This document shows, one piece after another, positions 23,044 through 35,630 of a stretch of DNA of 64,000 bases; the first letter of the stretch is position 1, and each line of letters opens with the position of its first letter. Where the stretch lies: positions 114,092,437-114,156,436 of the forward strand of contig NC_134538.1 of NCBI RefSeq assembly GCF_050624435.1, read 5' to 3'. This DNA is from Tenrec ecaudatus. Taxonomy: Eukaryota; Chordata; Mammalia; Afrosoricida; Tenrecidae. The notes under the pieces were generated by a model. The model was not told where the DNA came from and searched no databases. It was given only the letters and a program-made list of their open reading frames with translations. The translations under genes and the position numbers were made by a program.

Positions 23044-24150
23044 TTCTGCCTCACAGCACCTTGCTGCAGAATCAAAGCCTCTTTTCAAATGTATGATCTC
23101 AGACAAGATCAGGGTACCCAGGAAGTAAGGGAAGCATGGGTTTATTGAGCTTACCTACTAATCCACAGAGAACAATTTCACATGTGTTTCACCACATCCT
23201 AAAAATCTATATACTATATACAACGGTTCATTACAGATTTAGTAAGTAAGCACAGTAAACCTTGTTTTCACCTTGGAGATTGGGTAATCCTCCTAAACCT
23301 AGAACTATTTACTGAGATAGCCCATGCTTATTGCATTGTTTAATTTGTCATTTTTTTTCTGAGGGACTGTATTTGTAAATTTTCGGTCTATTTTCCGTAT
23401 GCCTTTAAATGTTTCTTTGTTGTTTGAATGCTAGATACTGCAAAGGATGAAATATTAAACAATTAAACAGAACTCATCCAACCTAAGGGATATGCTATGT
23501 CTGCAAACATATATAGATCAACAAAGAGTAATTATGATCTGGTTGAAGTAAATACTTCATATATGGAAAATGTTATGGGAATATGAATAGGGAAAATTAC
23601 CTCTAAATAAGAGTGTTAAAGTGTATATTTACAATTGTTCTCTCTTTGTTAAAAATCTGCACGATAGGGATAGTAATCTCATGATTCCTTCATGAGTAGT
23701 CAAGATATATTAGGATCCTAGATTTAGTTAGAATAAAAATAATTTGTTTCACATCATCAAAGTTGAAGCTGCACACCTGTTGACAAGAGCTCTCCTCAGA
23801 AATAATCAATCACTGACACCTTGATTAACAAATCCTTCAGAATTAAACTCATTTTATAGAAATCTTGTGAAGTCGAGCTGCCTGCAGTTTAATCACACAT
23901 TGTCAAAATGCTCTACTGCTTAGTTTTTATCTTTTCCCAAGAGTTGAATACATGTCCCAAATATGTGCGCCACCTTTCCACCCTATTTTATTTATTTGTA
24001 TCTACATTATCTGTGGATTTAGTAGGGACTTTATCTGTGGAATCGACTTAATATAGGTTTCTTTCTTGCAGGTATCATAGCAAGCAGGGATCTATTAGCT
24101 GTTTCACCTCAAGAGTCATGGTGTGTGTCGCCCTTTGCCTGAATGAAGGA
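23043..24150. other. Stretch without a supported gene
   Basis: AT-rich, apparently unique sequence. No open frame, RNA gene or repeat recognised. Confidence 0.45.
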
Positions 24151-24152
24151 GG

Positions 24153-24335
24153 CCTGGGGGCCGTGGTGTGGCCTTGGACTGCTAAAAGCTTGCTGAGCAG
24201 CTCAGCCGTTCCCATGAGAAAGACGAAGCTTTCCGCTCCAGTAAGGAGGTAGTCTTGGTAACTCACAGGGGCAGTTCTTCCCAGTTATGTAGGACAAGTG
24301 TAAGGCAGAGTGGACTCGATGGCAGAGAGAGTTTG
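24153..24335 (+). mobile_element. AfroSINE
   Basis: Head 'gggggccgtggtgtggcc', body 'ttccgctccagtaagga' and 'actcacaggggcagttct', tail 'gtggactcgatggcagagag'. The middle differs from most copies ('aaaagcttgctgagcagctc'). Confidence 0.7.
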
Positions 24336-24370
24336 CAGCAATGCATCATGATTTGAAATGTTCATCATCG

Positions 24371-25835
24371 AAGGAGTTCCGGCAAGATGGCGGCCAGGTA
24401 GGCAGCTTTTTATCAGGAGCCCCATGGCGATCAAGGAAACTAGGGAATGGGAGGCCGGTGAGGGATTTGGCTTGAGAAGCAGCCTGAGGAGAAGACAATG
24501 AACCAACAGTTTGGGGGCCACTTGGAGGGAGGAGTAGAGGGAGTGGCTAGCAAACAGATGCTATATACAGGGGAACAACTAGGGAATTAAAATCAACAGT
24601 GAGGAAGCATACAGAACCTGGTGGCTTTGAAGCAAAAAGGGATTACTGAGAAGCAAAAGAAAGGTGAGCGTGATCATGGAGCAGGAGGAAGGTAAAAGGA
24701 AGCAGGAGATATGTAGGAAGCAAACCATTGATACGTGTAGAAACATTGTTGTATACATATGTAAATATATTAATTCATAAAATGGAGGTATTAGCCTATG
24801 CACATATATTTTATGGCAATATATTGAAGAAGTGGATGGACTTTGGGTCTCTACTCAAGCCTTCCCTCAACACAAGAACACTTTGTTCTAATAACTTGAT
24901 AGTCTGTGATGCTCACTCTCCTGACAAGACCACTGAAGACAAAATGGGTGCATAAGAATATGTGGTGATGAAAGCTGATGGTGCCCATCTGTCAAAAGAT
25001 ATAGCATCCAATATAAATAATATATCATAAGCTATATAAGTCTTAAGGCTTGAAGTTAAACAAGTAGTCATCTAGCAGAGAAGCAACAAGCCCAGTGAAA
25101 GAAACTCACTAACCTGTGTGATCGAAGAGTTCAAGTAACAGGCATCAGAAGACTCAAAACAAATAATCATATTGTCAAGAACAAGGGAACTTGGAGTGGA
25201 GACCCAAAACCCATCGATAGACAAGTGTGTATCCTCTCAAAAATGGATCACAAGAAAAGGACCAGTCAGCCAGGTAGCAGTATAGCATCGATGAAACAAA
25301 CAATATTCCTCTGGTTCCTTGAGGCTTCCTCACCCCCAAATCATGACTCCAGCTCTACCTTAGAAATCTGGTTAAACTGGAGCATGTACACTGGGACAGA
25401 CAAGAGCTCTCAACATACAGAATCCAAGGCAGATAAGCCCTCAGGAACAGAAATGGGAATAGTGATATAGAGAGGGTAGGGTGAAGGTGAGGGGAGAAGG
25501 GGAGAAAAGGGGGAACCATTTGCAATGATTGATATATAACCACAACCAGCCCCAAAGGAAAAGAGCAACAGAAACATGGGCGAAGGGAGACAGCTGATGG
25601 TGTAAGATATAAAAATAATAATTTATAATTTATGGAGGGATGGAGGGTGGAGGAAGGGGGAAGGAAGGAAAACAGAGGAGCTAATACCAAGGGCTCAACA
25701 GAACGAAAATATCTGGACTATCATGATGGCCATGTATGTACGAGTGTGCTTGATACAATTGCCGTATGGATTGTTATGTGGCTGAAAGAGCCCTCAGTAC
25801 AGTGATCTTTAAAAAAGGAAAAAGAGAATGACAAT
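24371..25835 (+). mobile_element. ORF-less L1 derivative (5' UTR start joined to 3' UTR)
   Basis: Begins with 'ggcaagatggcggccaggta', the kind of sequence at the extreme 5' end of mammalian L1. From about 24650 it continues in L1 3' UTR sequence that runs to the 3' end with an A-rich tail ('aaaaaaggaaaaagag', about 25813-25828). Both ORFs of L1, about 5 kb, are missing. Landmarks shared in reverse with 20570-22020 confirm the 3' UTR part. It is either an internally deleted copy or a member of a non-autonomous L1-driven family. Confidence 0.65.
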
Positions 25836-25839
25836 TTAA

Positions 25840-26640
25840 AAAGTAATCACATTTTCCTACAGAAATAAAAGTTTAATGTAAAAGCTCTTAAAAAAACTCA
25901 GTGAAAACATAATATAGAATCATGGTTTTGGTTAAATCTATCCTGGAAAGTATGTCATGGAATACTCCTGCTGTCTCCATGCCCAGCCCCACCCCCACCC
26001 CCTGCCCTGCCCTGGTGTGGCGAGACTACTCTTTTTCATGTAATAATATAGAACTTATTAAATCTTTGATCAACTGCTTAGAAGAACAAATAAACTTTTC
26101 TGTTGAGGGTTAGAAAATAGTTCATCATAGCCCTCATGGTTACTTACATTTGAAACATATGCAGTCTAGTACTGGTTTATTATAGCTCAAGTAAATGTGT
26201 TTCATTAAAAATCATTAAGTAGAGCCTCCATTTTAATGTTTAGTTGTGAAAAAAAAAAAAACAAAAGCAAAACCCATTGCTCTCCATATTAAAGGATTTC
26301 CAGGAATTAGGGTGGAGGTGAGACATATAAGGGCCATTGGCTCTACTTTCTTCCAGGGATCAGTTTCCCAGAACCACAGGCAGAAATGGCGTGCCTCTTC
26401 TTCAGTGTCTGTGCTTCCGTTTAGCACAATTTCAAAATGAAACCTTCCCTTCAGTATCTCGTCTTTATCTTTACCATATCCTTGCCTGGGAATGGATTAC
26501 ATTAGTTATTTGCTGTCTGTTGTTTTTAATATCAATAGCTACTGAATATTTTCTGTTAGACTACATGATGGGAACATTTTCTCTCCAATACCCCCAATCT
26601 TTCAGTTAATACTGAAAATCATGCATTTCCTTTGAGGACT
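25840..26640. other. Stretch without a supported gene
   Basis: Contains an A-run at about 26249-26261 and short open frames (26233-26440, 26337-26609) without recognisable domains. Otherwise AT-rich and unassigned. Confidence 0.4.
25987..26012 (-). other. G-quadruplex motif
   Basis: Five C-runs of 4, 5, 5, 3 and 3 separated by 1-2 bases on the plus strand. The minus strand therefore fits the four-G-run rule with very short loops, which favours a stable structure. Confidence 0.6.
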
Positions 26641-26905
26641 AAGGTTCTCCAGACACGAGCCATACTATCTTCAATCACTTCATTCATATGTGAAAGCTGG
26701 ACATTGAATCAGGAAGACCAAAGAAGAATCACTGGATTTGAATTGTGCTGGAGAGGAACATTGAAGGTGCCCAGGACTGCCATGCGAACAAAGGCATCTG
26801 CCCTGGAAGAAGGAGAGCCAGAGGGGTCCTCGGAGGCAAGACTTTGTCTCACAAACTTTGGACACAACAGAGCGGAAGGCCGTGACAAGATGGATCGACA
26901 CGGTG
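26640..26905 (+). mobile_element. RTE LINE C-terminal/3' fragment
   Basis: The plus strand gives the RTE C-terminal block 'FICESWTLNQEDQRRI' and the following 'ALEEGEPEG' region, matching 6076-6300 and 13200-13400. Both ends are missing. Confidence 0.65.
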
Positions 26906-27111
26906 TGTATTCTGCTTTAAACTAAAAACAGACCACTTGTCCCTAAGTGTATTCCAATTTATGGAGATTTCGTGGGTTAAAAGATTAAGCAATGCTCCAC
27001 ATTTTCTTCCTTTAAATGTGTTGTTGCTGTTTTTTGGTTTTTGTTTTCACTTAAATTTTTATGGAAGTTCCCGTGGTATCACTGGTACATTCAAACCACT
27101 TACCTCTCAGT

Positions 27112-27305
27112 CAGTAAAGTTGATTGAAAAATCAAAACCAAAAAACCACCTCACTGCCGTCAACCTGACTCATAAGAATTCTGACTCACAAGATCCTATA
27201 GGAAACAGCTAGGACTGTTTCATGGATTTCATCGACTAGAATCCTGTTCAGGAGTCGAAAGCCTCATCTTTCTAATGGGTTTGATCTGCTGACCTTCAAG
27301 GCACT
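27112..27305 (-). mobile_element. AfroSINE
   Basis: Tail at the left ('ttgattgaaaaatcaaaacc...tgccgtcaacctgactcata'), head at the right. Diverged but complete. Confidence 0.7.
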
Positions 27306-27309
27306 ATAT

Positions 27310-27850
27310 GCCATTAAAATAAGAAAAAAAACATAGCAACTGAAGAAAAGAACAATCAGCAAATTTATTCACGTGGTTAATACTGAATATGTGCATACAA
27401 CCTTGAGAAGCCTCAAAGTGAGGCATGCAAATTACAATGAGAACACAGCTCTCCTTTTCCAGTCCTCCTGAGTCTGATTCAATAGTAGGCATGCCCAAAC
27501 ATAAGGGCAATAAAAGATATTGTAGTGTGCTATATTTTTGAAACCTGCATGTTAACTTATTCTTATTTTTCATAGTTTAAGATCGTTTTCTTTATTATCT
27601 AACTATTTGTAAGTGGTTATTTCCACACTTCCTCATGACACTATACTTTTGATTATGTCACCTTATTAATCTTGTAAGAAATTCAGGATATGCAATTAGA
27701 AGTAATCACTAGATCACTGGTTGCACGGTATATTTAATTTTCTGAGTAGCTTCTGGATAAAAGGGTTTTCCAGACTTGCTTTTTCTAGTCAGACGCTACC
27801 TGTCACGCTTTCTAGTCCGGGTCTCCAGTTTGTTTCTAACAGCTAGTGTT
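27310..27850. other. Stretch without a supported gene
   Basis: An open frame at 27304-27573 (minus) shows no domain. Nothing else recognised. Confidence 0.4.
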
Positions 27851-28355
27851 ACCCATTGCGATGGTTTATTGTGCCAGCGTGGCCGATAAACACAAGTAGG
27901 ATTAACTGAAGGGCAGAGGGATAAATGACCCGGTGAGCCTCGCCTTGCTTGATCTGTGCCTCATGTTAAAGGGGTACACTACCTGTGGGATGCCTAGCCT
28001 GTGGACTGTGTCGCTGTAAGTTGAGGTCCCTTTAAGCCCACACTATTGGAATGTTCATCTCTGGAGCTGGGGACCGACAGTTGATGACAGTGGAGGACCT
28101 GCCTTGCTGTTTGCTGCCTGGGTATATATAGCCCAGCTCTCTTTATAGAAGGGGACTGGCAACTGGCAGCTCTCAAGCCTTAAAGGACTGCTAGTGTCTC
28201 ACTGCTTTATAATTTAACTGTTAATTTCTTGTATTATCTATCTGTATATAATTTAACGGTTCATTTCTTGTATTATATATCTATCTTTATAAATATATTT
28301 ATATATAATTACTAGCAATCTGGTTTGTCTCTCTAGAGAACCTGTCCAACACACC
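27850..28355 (+). mobile_element. TGTCAACTT-type repeat, diverged copy
   Basis: Ends with 'gtttgtctctctagagaacc...aacacac' as the other copies do. It starts 'gatggtttattgtgccagcg', more like a sister subfamily. An AT-rich direct repeat near 28205-28290 ('atttaactgttaatttcttg' / 'atttaacggttcatttcttg') lies inside. Confidence 0.4.
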
Positions 28356-28488
28356 CATGTTTTCAAATTGTCACTTTTTTTATGGTTAAGACGGATATCT
28401 ACCTGTTTAAATGAAATGATATACAAGGAGGAGTCAAAAATAAATGGAAAAGTAGAATAGAAAGATAATGGAATTTTTCTACGAGATT

Positions 28489-28501
28489 CCCCCCCCCCCC
28501 C
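28489..28501 (+). repeat. Poly(C) run of 13
   Basis: Thirteen consecutive C, possibly the remains of a slippage-prone tract. Confidence 0.9.
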
Positions 28502-28642
28502 ACTGTGCAGCCCGCTTCAATGCCTGAAGCCCATGGGGTAAAGCCAGGCAATGGTTCAGGGTTACAGTTTGCTTTGGCATGGGTCACTGTGAAAGGCCCA
28601 TGGGATCCACGAGCTGTTTGAGGCCTCATGTATTTAGTATGA

Positions 28643-28815
28643 TTCCTGTTGGCTTAGTAGCTACTCATTAGGCTGCTAACCAAAAGGTCAGGGGTTTGAA
28701 GCCACCAACTGTCCCCCGGAAGAAAGAGGAGGCTTTCTGCTCCCATGAAGAGTTGCTGTCTGGGAAACCCACAGGGCTAGGTCCACCCTGCCCTAGATTG
28801 TCACAAACAATGTGT
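28643..28815 (+). mobile_element. AfroSINE
   Basis: Head 'ttcctgttggcttagtagct', B-box-like 'ccaaaaggtcaggggtttga', body 'ttctgctcccatgaagagtt'. The tail is more decayed. Confidence 0.75.
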
Positions 28816-28929
28816 TATCAGTCAGTTTAGTTTAGTTCAGTTTTTTATTACATAAAATACACATCAATTTAATATTATGAAAAAAAATAATTCTGTTAAG
28901 CTATTTTGTCATTACCTTGACATCCCACC

Positions 28930-29360
28930 TCTTTTAATGTTCTTTAATCTTTGATGGTTGTTTAATTAAACATACAATGTAATGTTTTAGCTATCAAAGC
29001 CCTTTGAGAGAATTGGAAATGCCTCATATCAGTAAAGGTAAGCTTTTTTAACTGAGGGAAGGAAAAGAGGCAATTTGATGTATCACTTTTTGTATAAACA
29101 GTGACATCTAGAGCTGCCATTAGAATTTTCTAATATGTGACTAAGTTAAAGGTTATCATCTGCTGCAGATTTAATGGATTGGAATAGAATTACAGCAAAT
29201 GACCCTTGCTGGTCCTTTAAACGTGATCGATCACAATTTAATTGCCAAGGCAGAATAGCAATTAATTTTCATTAAACTGGTAGGCCATTAATACTTGCTG
29301 TTAGGAAAAGAAATAACTGTTAAGTTGTGATAGAAGGTGCTTAATCGTTTTCTTGTCAAA
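28930..29360. promoter_or_regulatory. Candidate conserved regulatory block
   Basis: A repeat-free stretch rich in homeodomain-type cores (several ATTA/TAAT, for example 'caattaattttcattaaact' near 29259-29278), with a palindromic 'cgtgatcgatcac' at about 29222-29234 and intact-looking, non-decayed sequence between noisy repeats. The look is that of a developmental enhancer. This is inference from composition only. Confidence 0.25.
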
Positions 29361-29552
29361 AGATAATAATGAAAAACATTTGCTTAATTCAATGGCAGTA
29401 TATGGGTAAGAAAGCTATTGTAAATGTATCAGACTCTCCACATAATATAATTTTTCCTTGAACTTCTTGAAGTTCCCACATGTATTCATATGCAAATAAT
29501 GGAAAGCAATAAATCTGTCTAGCGACGCAAAAGGAAGGACTTAGAAAAAGAC

Positions 29553-29568
29553 AGAGAGAAGGAAAGAC

Positions 29569-29602
<34 letters not shown>
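29553..29602. repeat. (GA)n microsatellite
   Basis: Interrupted GA dinucleotide tract with GAAA interruptions. Confidence 0.9.
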
Positions 29603-29604
29603 CA

Positions 29605-31255
29605 GAATTCTAGCCTGCCCAATGGACTCTCTAAGATTTAAAGAAATGGTCAGTTAATACAATTGTTTGTTTGCTGGGTTCCATTTTTGTGTTTTTCTTT
29701 GTTTTTGTTTTGCATATATATTTTAAGCTTTTTAAAAACTTTTACTTTTTAAATATATTAGTATAGCTCTGGAATGCTTAAGAATAGAATAATTAGCTCA
29801 CCTATTTTGAAAACAGACAGAAATATTCATGGCGTGGTCACTGTCACATTGGAAATAAACAATGGGAGGCTTTCTTGACACGTTTCGTTCGACCTTAACT
29901 CCCTAGACTAGTAGTGGTGCTCCAAGTCCAGTGCGTGTGCACACATATGCACATGCTCACACACTACCATGCACTCCAGCTGACTCACGGTCCTCAGAGG
30001 GCTTCCACGATGGGACTCTGTGGGAACAATCGCATCCAGCTCTCAAGGAGTGCCCAGTGGTGAGCAGAGAACACCCAAGCCAGTGTTCCCTTAAATTAAC
30101 TTAAAGTAACAGCGTGGTAAGCTTAAAACGTATTAAGACAAAGTTAGAGGCAGGCTCCAGCTCTCAGATAACAGTTCAGCAGATGTGGGCCAGGCCAGGG
30201 ATAATACATGTTTAACTAATTCCACAGCGGATTCTATGCCAGTCTTCCCGATGGTTCTGTGTGTGTCACTGTCTTAGTTTTATTCGTATATATAAATAAA
30301 TCCCCATTGTGTACATGTTTTGTTTGTGTTCTCCTTTTGTCATTGAACTTTATTTTCCCTCTTTAAGTAAATTAATATACTTATACAATTATTCTTAATG
30401 ACTATTTTCAGTGTATAGACACCTAGTACTGTTTTAAATCAGTCTTCTGTTGTTGATAAGTTTCCAGACCACAGAATCACTATTTGGCTATTCTTTCTCT
30501 TTTGAACCTGGGAAGTTTCTGTCAGGTTACAAATAAGTTAATAAATTCTGCAGTAAAATTAATAACAGCAATAGCAGCTCTTCATTTTCTTTAAAATTCA
30601 CAAATGTTCTGCTTTGAGCCATGCTATATCAATAATGTGTCAATATGTTCAGTATAAAATAAGCAAACCTCTTCTTGTTGCTTTTAAATATGTCGCTATT
30701 TACGAGTATGATATTGAAGTAAGTACCCAATCTTAACTCCTCCCTCTCCTCAGTGTGCTTTTGTTAGAGGCGCTCTAAGCGGCTTCTTCAGTCTCCCTTG
30801 GCTTACGGAAAAAGACTAGCTAGAGGTCAACTTTTTCATCATCAAAGGTCAAACAGATTAGAAGATAAAAGATAGTAAACCTTTATCCAGCATTTGTCTT
30901 TCCTAAAATGATTATTTAATGCACCTTAAGGAATATTTAAAAAAATTAAATCAGCATAGCACGTGCTTTAGATGTAATTGACAAAAACTTAGATACTGGA
31001 TAACCTTGATTCATTTAAAACTCATTTCTAGGTATTTTTCCCTAGATGCTGGTTGACTGCATAAAATTTTTTAAAGTGTAGTAAGTGAAATGATACATCA
31101 GTATGTCTGATAATAAATCTGGGAGCTGTACCTGTGGAGTTTGCATACAAACAGTTTCCGGCCAACTTTGTCTATGTGACTCGAACTGTTTGTAGGTACT
31201 TTACTGTCACTTGTGAAGCACATGCCTGCGCCCAGTGCTCGGCTGTCTCCACAAC
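29605..31255. other. Long stretch without a supported gene
   Basis: Mostly AT-rich. 29880-30090 has a faint SINE-like look ('gactcacggtcctcagaggg...'), minus strand, too diverged to call. Nothing else recognised. Confidence 0.4.
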
Positions 31256-31259
31256 CCTA

Positions 31260-31600
31260 TGACATTTGAGCTCGTTCTTTCAACCACTCTGACCATCCTC
31301 ATTCCCAGGTCACTATTTTAGAAAAATTGATGCCATTTTTTCTAGGAATTGGCCCTTCCTCATGACATGGACCAAAAAAATATTGCAATCTTTGCATCTA
31401 AGAGAACATTTCCTCTGTACTTCCTCCCAGGCAGATTTGTCTGTTCTCTGAAAGTCCACAGTATATTTAATATTTTTCACCGACACTACAAATCAATTGT
31501 GTCAATTCTCTTTGGCCATTTTTCTTCATTATCCAGCTTTTTCACAAATAGCAAGCAATTGAAAATAGCATAGCTCGTTTGTTCCCTGATGAGATCATAA
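31260..31600 (-). mobile_element. RTE LINE fragment
   Basis: Blocks 'gtccacagtatatttaatat' and 'gcaattgaaaatagcatagc' parallel the RTE positions 'tggtac tttcaatatt' and 'gattgaaataccatggc' at 34.5 and 35.1 kb. Old and diverged. Confidence 0.45.
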
Positions 31601-31604
31601 TGCA

Positions 31605-33730
31605 GACTGACAGTACGCAATCACCTTTGTAGACTTTTGCCTACAACTACAGGGTACAATGATAAAGCACTTTATTAATAATTTGTATCATCATCTTAGA
31701 TATAATGGAGCCTGAAAGACTCAAAATTTGCCAGTTGGGTTGTGGGTCAAAGTAGATATTCAGAAAATGAGCAGGATGGCACTTGCTTAGAAGTCATTTT
31801 TACCTACAGAGATTAAAGAACATGAACGAGCAGGACATAACAACTTAAAACAGTGGGGCCACTTCACAGAGGGGTCCCAGTCTGCAGGACCTAATATGTT
31901 AAACTTTAAGCACAAACTCTAGGTCTGTTTAAGCATTGTGCCATTTATAGAGTGTTCACTGAGAATAGCAAGGAAAGTAGGTGAGGACACATCGTGGGAA
32001 TTGGGACAGGTAAGCGTCCATGAGTCAAATGCGATCTCTTCCTTTAGAGAGTGCAGGAAAAATGTGGAGGGTCTGCGCGTATGCATGGGATGTACCAATG
32101 GATACTTGTCTATGAAGCTAGGGCAACAGATCAGAATAAACGAACTCTCAGTTTTATACTGAAAAGAAATATTTTTTATTTGGCCAATTTGAATACAAGA
32201 GAACGTAGGCTTATTGACTCACTTGATTCACAGTCTTCCTGAAAGATTAATTCTGATGAGGTCCCTGCAATTTATCCCAGAGTTCTAGGTGAATTTGTCT
32301 ACTGTATGATGTAGTTAAAAAAGATTTTAATGACTATCTATGATAAGACTAATTGCAATATGTGTTTCACAAACTAGAAATGCAAGTAGTTATTTTCTCA
32401 AACAATAAAAAGTATATGCATGTATATGGAAGCATAGCCATTTAAATATTTGAGCAAAATCCAGATACTGGATTGTTAAAAAATAAAAGTGATTTTCTCC
32501 TTTTCAGTGTTATATGATGCTGATTAAATATCAAACAAACACTAAAAAAGTGTTTTAATGGTGTAGTTAAGTAATTGTGTATTGTTAGCAGTTGTCATGG
32601 ATGGCACCATGAATAATTACTTAACGCTCTTAGACATTTTCAAATGCTCAGTTTATTTACTTCAAACACATATCAAAAATTCTAACAATCTTAAAGTTAA
32701 CTTAAGTCATATAAGGGTGATAGAAACATAAGTCAGCATCATGTCGATTACTGGCCCTTAGTCCCGTACGGCATTACCTTCATCGGTGTCCTCACCCGGG
32801 TAGAGCCGCAGAGAGCAGGAGCGGATGTCTCCTCCTTGGTTTCTAGCTCTCTGAATTCTGTCTTTCTATTCGAACCTTTTATAGGTGGTCTTGCTGGCTC
32901 TTTGACATCATTTAAGGTCTTATTAGGGTTCCCCAGATGTGTCTGGGAACTTCTAGGTGCTGCCCTGGTGGGTGATTTACTTCTTTTCAGTGAGTCTGCA
33001 GGGATTCAGCATTTCTTACTGGTCTTTCAGTCTCTCTCAAAATGGAGTCACTTATGTTCATAGGTGGTATGTAATTCAGCATCTTGAATGAAATTCCATG
33101 TCTCATAAGGTAGTTTTACCATGCTCTCATCAATCAGTCAGAATTATTGTTTCATCATGGAATGATTGATATTAGAAACTGAAATATTTGAAAATTTAGA
33201 GTGATGAAATTATGTCATTTTTAAGGAGGATAATAAATTTCAGCAGCAGTTAAAAATAAATTGTTTTTAAGGGGACTTGTATATGCACGTACATCGAAAT
33301 GGGATAGAAAATATACAGCGACTGTATGTTCCCTCTCTGTTCCTTGTGACCCTGAGAATCAAAAGAATGAGAAATAAGAAAATGAAATTATTATTTCTTG
33401 GAAAAATTAAAAATCTAGAAAGGATTCAAGTATCAAAGAGAGAATTCAAGGGGAAGAGTTAGAAGGGGGTGGAGAATGCTAGAGCATGTTATTAGGTAAC
33501 TTTAATATGAAAGGGACTATACATTTAAAAATAATTTTCAGAGTAGATATAAGAATGAGAAAAAGATGCATAACAACAAACAACAAATGATTTTTTAACT
33601 TCACCAAAAAAAATAAAAACACCCAACAATCCAACAGAATATGATCCATTGCACCCTTTTGATGCTCTCAGATTTACATAGAAATTCAAAAGCCTTGACT
33701 ACTAAGTAAAGCACACATGGAGGCTGTTTC
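31605..33730. other. Long stretch without a supported gene
   Basis: AT-rich, with a GC-richer island at 32730-33065 that includes two CpG sites ('ccgtacggc', 'acccgggt') and a 75-residue plus-strand open frame without a known domain. The island might be an old exon or LTR piece. I cannot assign it. A-rich runs lie near 33540-33620. Confidence 0.35.
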
Positions 33731-33734
33731 TCTC

Positions 33735-33918
33735 TGGGTGGAGCCACTGCTGTCAAGTGGATTCTGACTCACAGTAGAATTACCCCCTGGAGTCCAAGTC
33801 TATCATGTCCAAGAGAGCAGACTGTGACAGCGTTCCCATGTGAATCCATTGGTGGGTTTGAACCACAAACCTTTTGATTAGCAGCCTAGCTCTCTTAGAC
33901 AGTGCGCACAAGGGCTCC
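33735..33918 (-). mobile_element. AfroSINE
   Basis: Left end 'tgtcaagtggattctgactc' is the tail. 'gggtttgaaccacaaacctt' is the inverted B-box region, and 'gtgcgcacaagggctcc' the head. Confidence 0.75.
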
Positions 33919-34554
33919 ATTTACTTTAGTTTGGGTTTTCCTTACCAATTTAAGTTCATTTCTTGTTCTTTCCACTGGCAATGTAAATCTAGTCAGATAA
34001 CTCAGATCACAGAAATATTTATGAAGATACTTTCATGTTTTTGAATGGACAAGAAATGACACGAATATGTTTGCTACCTCTTGAAATTGACTGAGAAAAT
34101 GATACTTCTCCCTTGTTTTAAAAATGCGTAGATTTTGAGAGTCAATGAAATTCACTAAACTACCTTAGTAGGTTCAGGAAACTAGGATGCTGCTGTTGCT
34201 AGGTGCCATCAAGTCGTTTCCAGCTCCTAACAACCGTGTACATAACAGAACAACCCACTGCCTGGGCCTCAGCCATCCTCACAGTGATTCCTTTGCTTGA
34301 GCCCATTGTTAGAGCCCCGGGACCTTTCTGCTTTTTGCTGCCCCTCTGCTTTAGCAAACATGGTATCCTTCTCCAGGGACTTCTGTCTCCTAACCACATG
34401 TTCAAACTATGTAAGATGAAGTGTTGCTAGTCTTGTCTATAAGGAGAACTCAGGCCTTATATCTTTCAAGATAGATTAACTTGCCTTTTCAACATTCCAG
34501 AGTACTTTCAATGTTCTTCAGCACCACGATTCAAGTTCAATGATTCTTCAACTA

Positions 34555-35135
34555 TTGTGTTATTCAAGTTGACTAGAGAAACAAATTCATACACACTCAT
34601 AGGTGTATAAGAAAGAGGTTTATGTACAAGAGAAATTTAATATTGAGAAAACATCCCAGCCCAGTCTAGATCAAGTACTTACATCCGACATTATCCCATA
34701 TGTCCTATACCAATCTATAAAATCCTCTTCAGACTCACGCAACACATGCAATGGAGCCAAATACAGGAAGATCACAGGTCAATGGGTGGAAAGTCTTGTA
34801 GATCCAGTGGCATTGTAAGCACCTCAGCGCTGGCAGACATCTCCACATGGTTCCTCCAGCTATGAAATGGATTGCCATCAGGGTAGTTCATGTGGCTTCT
34901 CCTCAGGGGTTTCTAGAACGGAGTGGGCCTTGTTCATAAAGAGTCTTCAAGGGGTAAATGTGTTTCTCACCTCCAATGAGCTATTTATGGTATCTCCTAG
35001 TGCCTCCAAATGAGATCATCAAGCGAGATCTGATAGACAGGCTAACCTCCACTGCTTCACTCTCAATTCTCAAATTGACACCAGATTATGTAACTACCAA
35101 AATTATCTTCTTGATTCAATGTCCAATTTTCATAC
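34555..35135 (-). mobile_element. TGTCAACTT repeat inserted in RTE
   Basis: Begins 'gttgactagagaaacaaatt' and ends 'accagattatgtaactac', the inverse of the 41.7-kb copy. The RTE sequence resumes at about 35110-35140 ('cttgattcaatgtcc'). Confidence 0.7.
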
Positions 35136-35630
35136 GAATATGAGGTGATTGAAATACCATGGCTTGGGTCAGATGCACCGTGGGTGAGATGCACCTCAAA
35201 GTAACATCCTTGCTTTTCCGCGCTGTAGAGAATTGTCATGCAGCAGAGTTACCCAGGGCAACTCATCTTTTGATCCCTTGACTGTTGTTTCCATGAACAT
35301 TGACTGTGGATCCAAGCAAGACAAATCTTTGGCCACTTCATCCTTTAATTAATTTATCATGTTAAGTATTGATCCAATTGTGAAAATTTGGACTTTCTTT
35401 ATATTGACTCATAATCCATACTGAAGGCTACAATCTTTGATCTTCATGAGCAAGTGCTTCAAGGCCTCCTCCCTTTCAGCAAGCAAGCTTGTGTCATCTG
35501 CAGGGTTGTTAATAAGCTTTCCTCTAATCTGGAAACCACATTATTCTTCATGTAAATCAGCTTCTCTGATTATTTGCTCAGCATACAATTTGAATCATTA
35601 TGGTGAGAAGATGTAACCCCGTCACAAGCC

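Noticed and set aside
28400-28640. Mariner terminal repeat ('ggaggagtcaaaaataaatgg')
   Set aside because: One end only; no partner inverted repeat or transposase block found near it.
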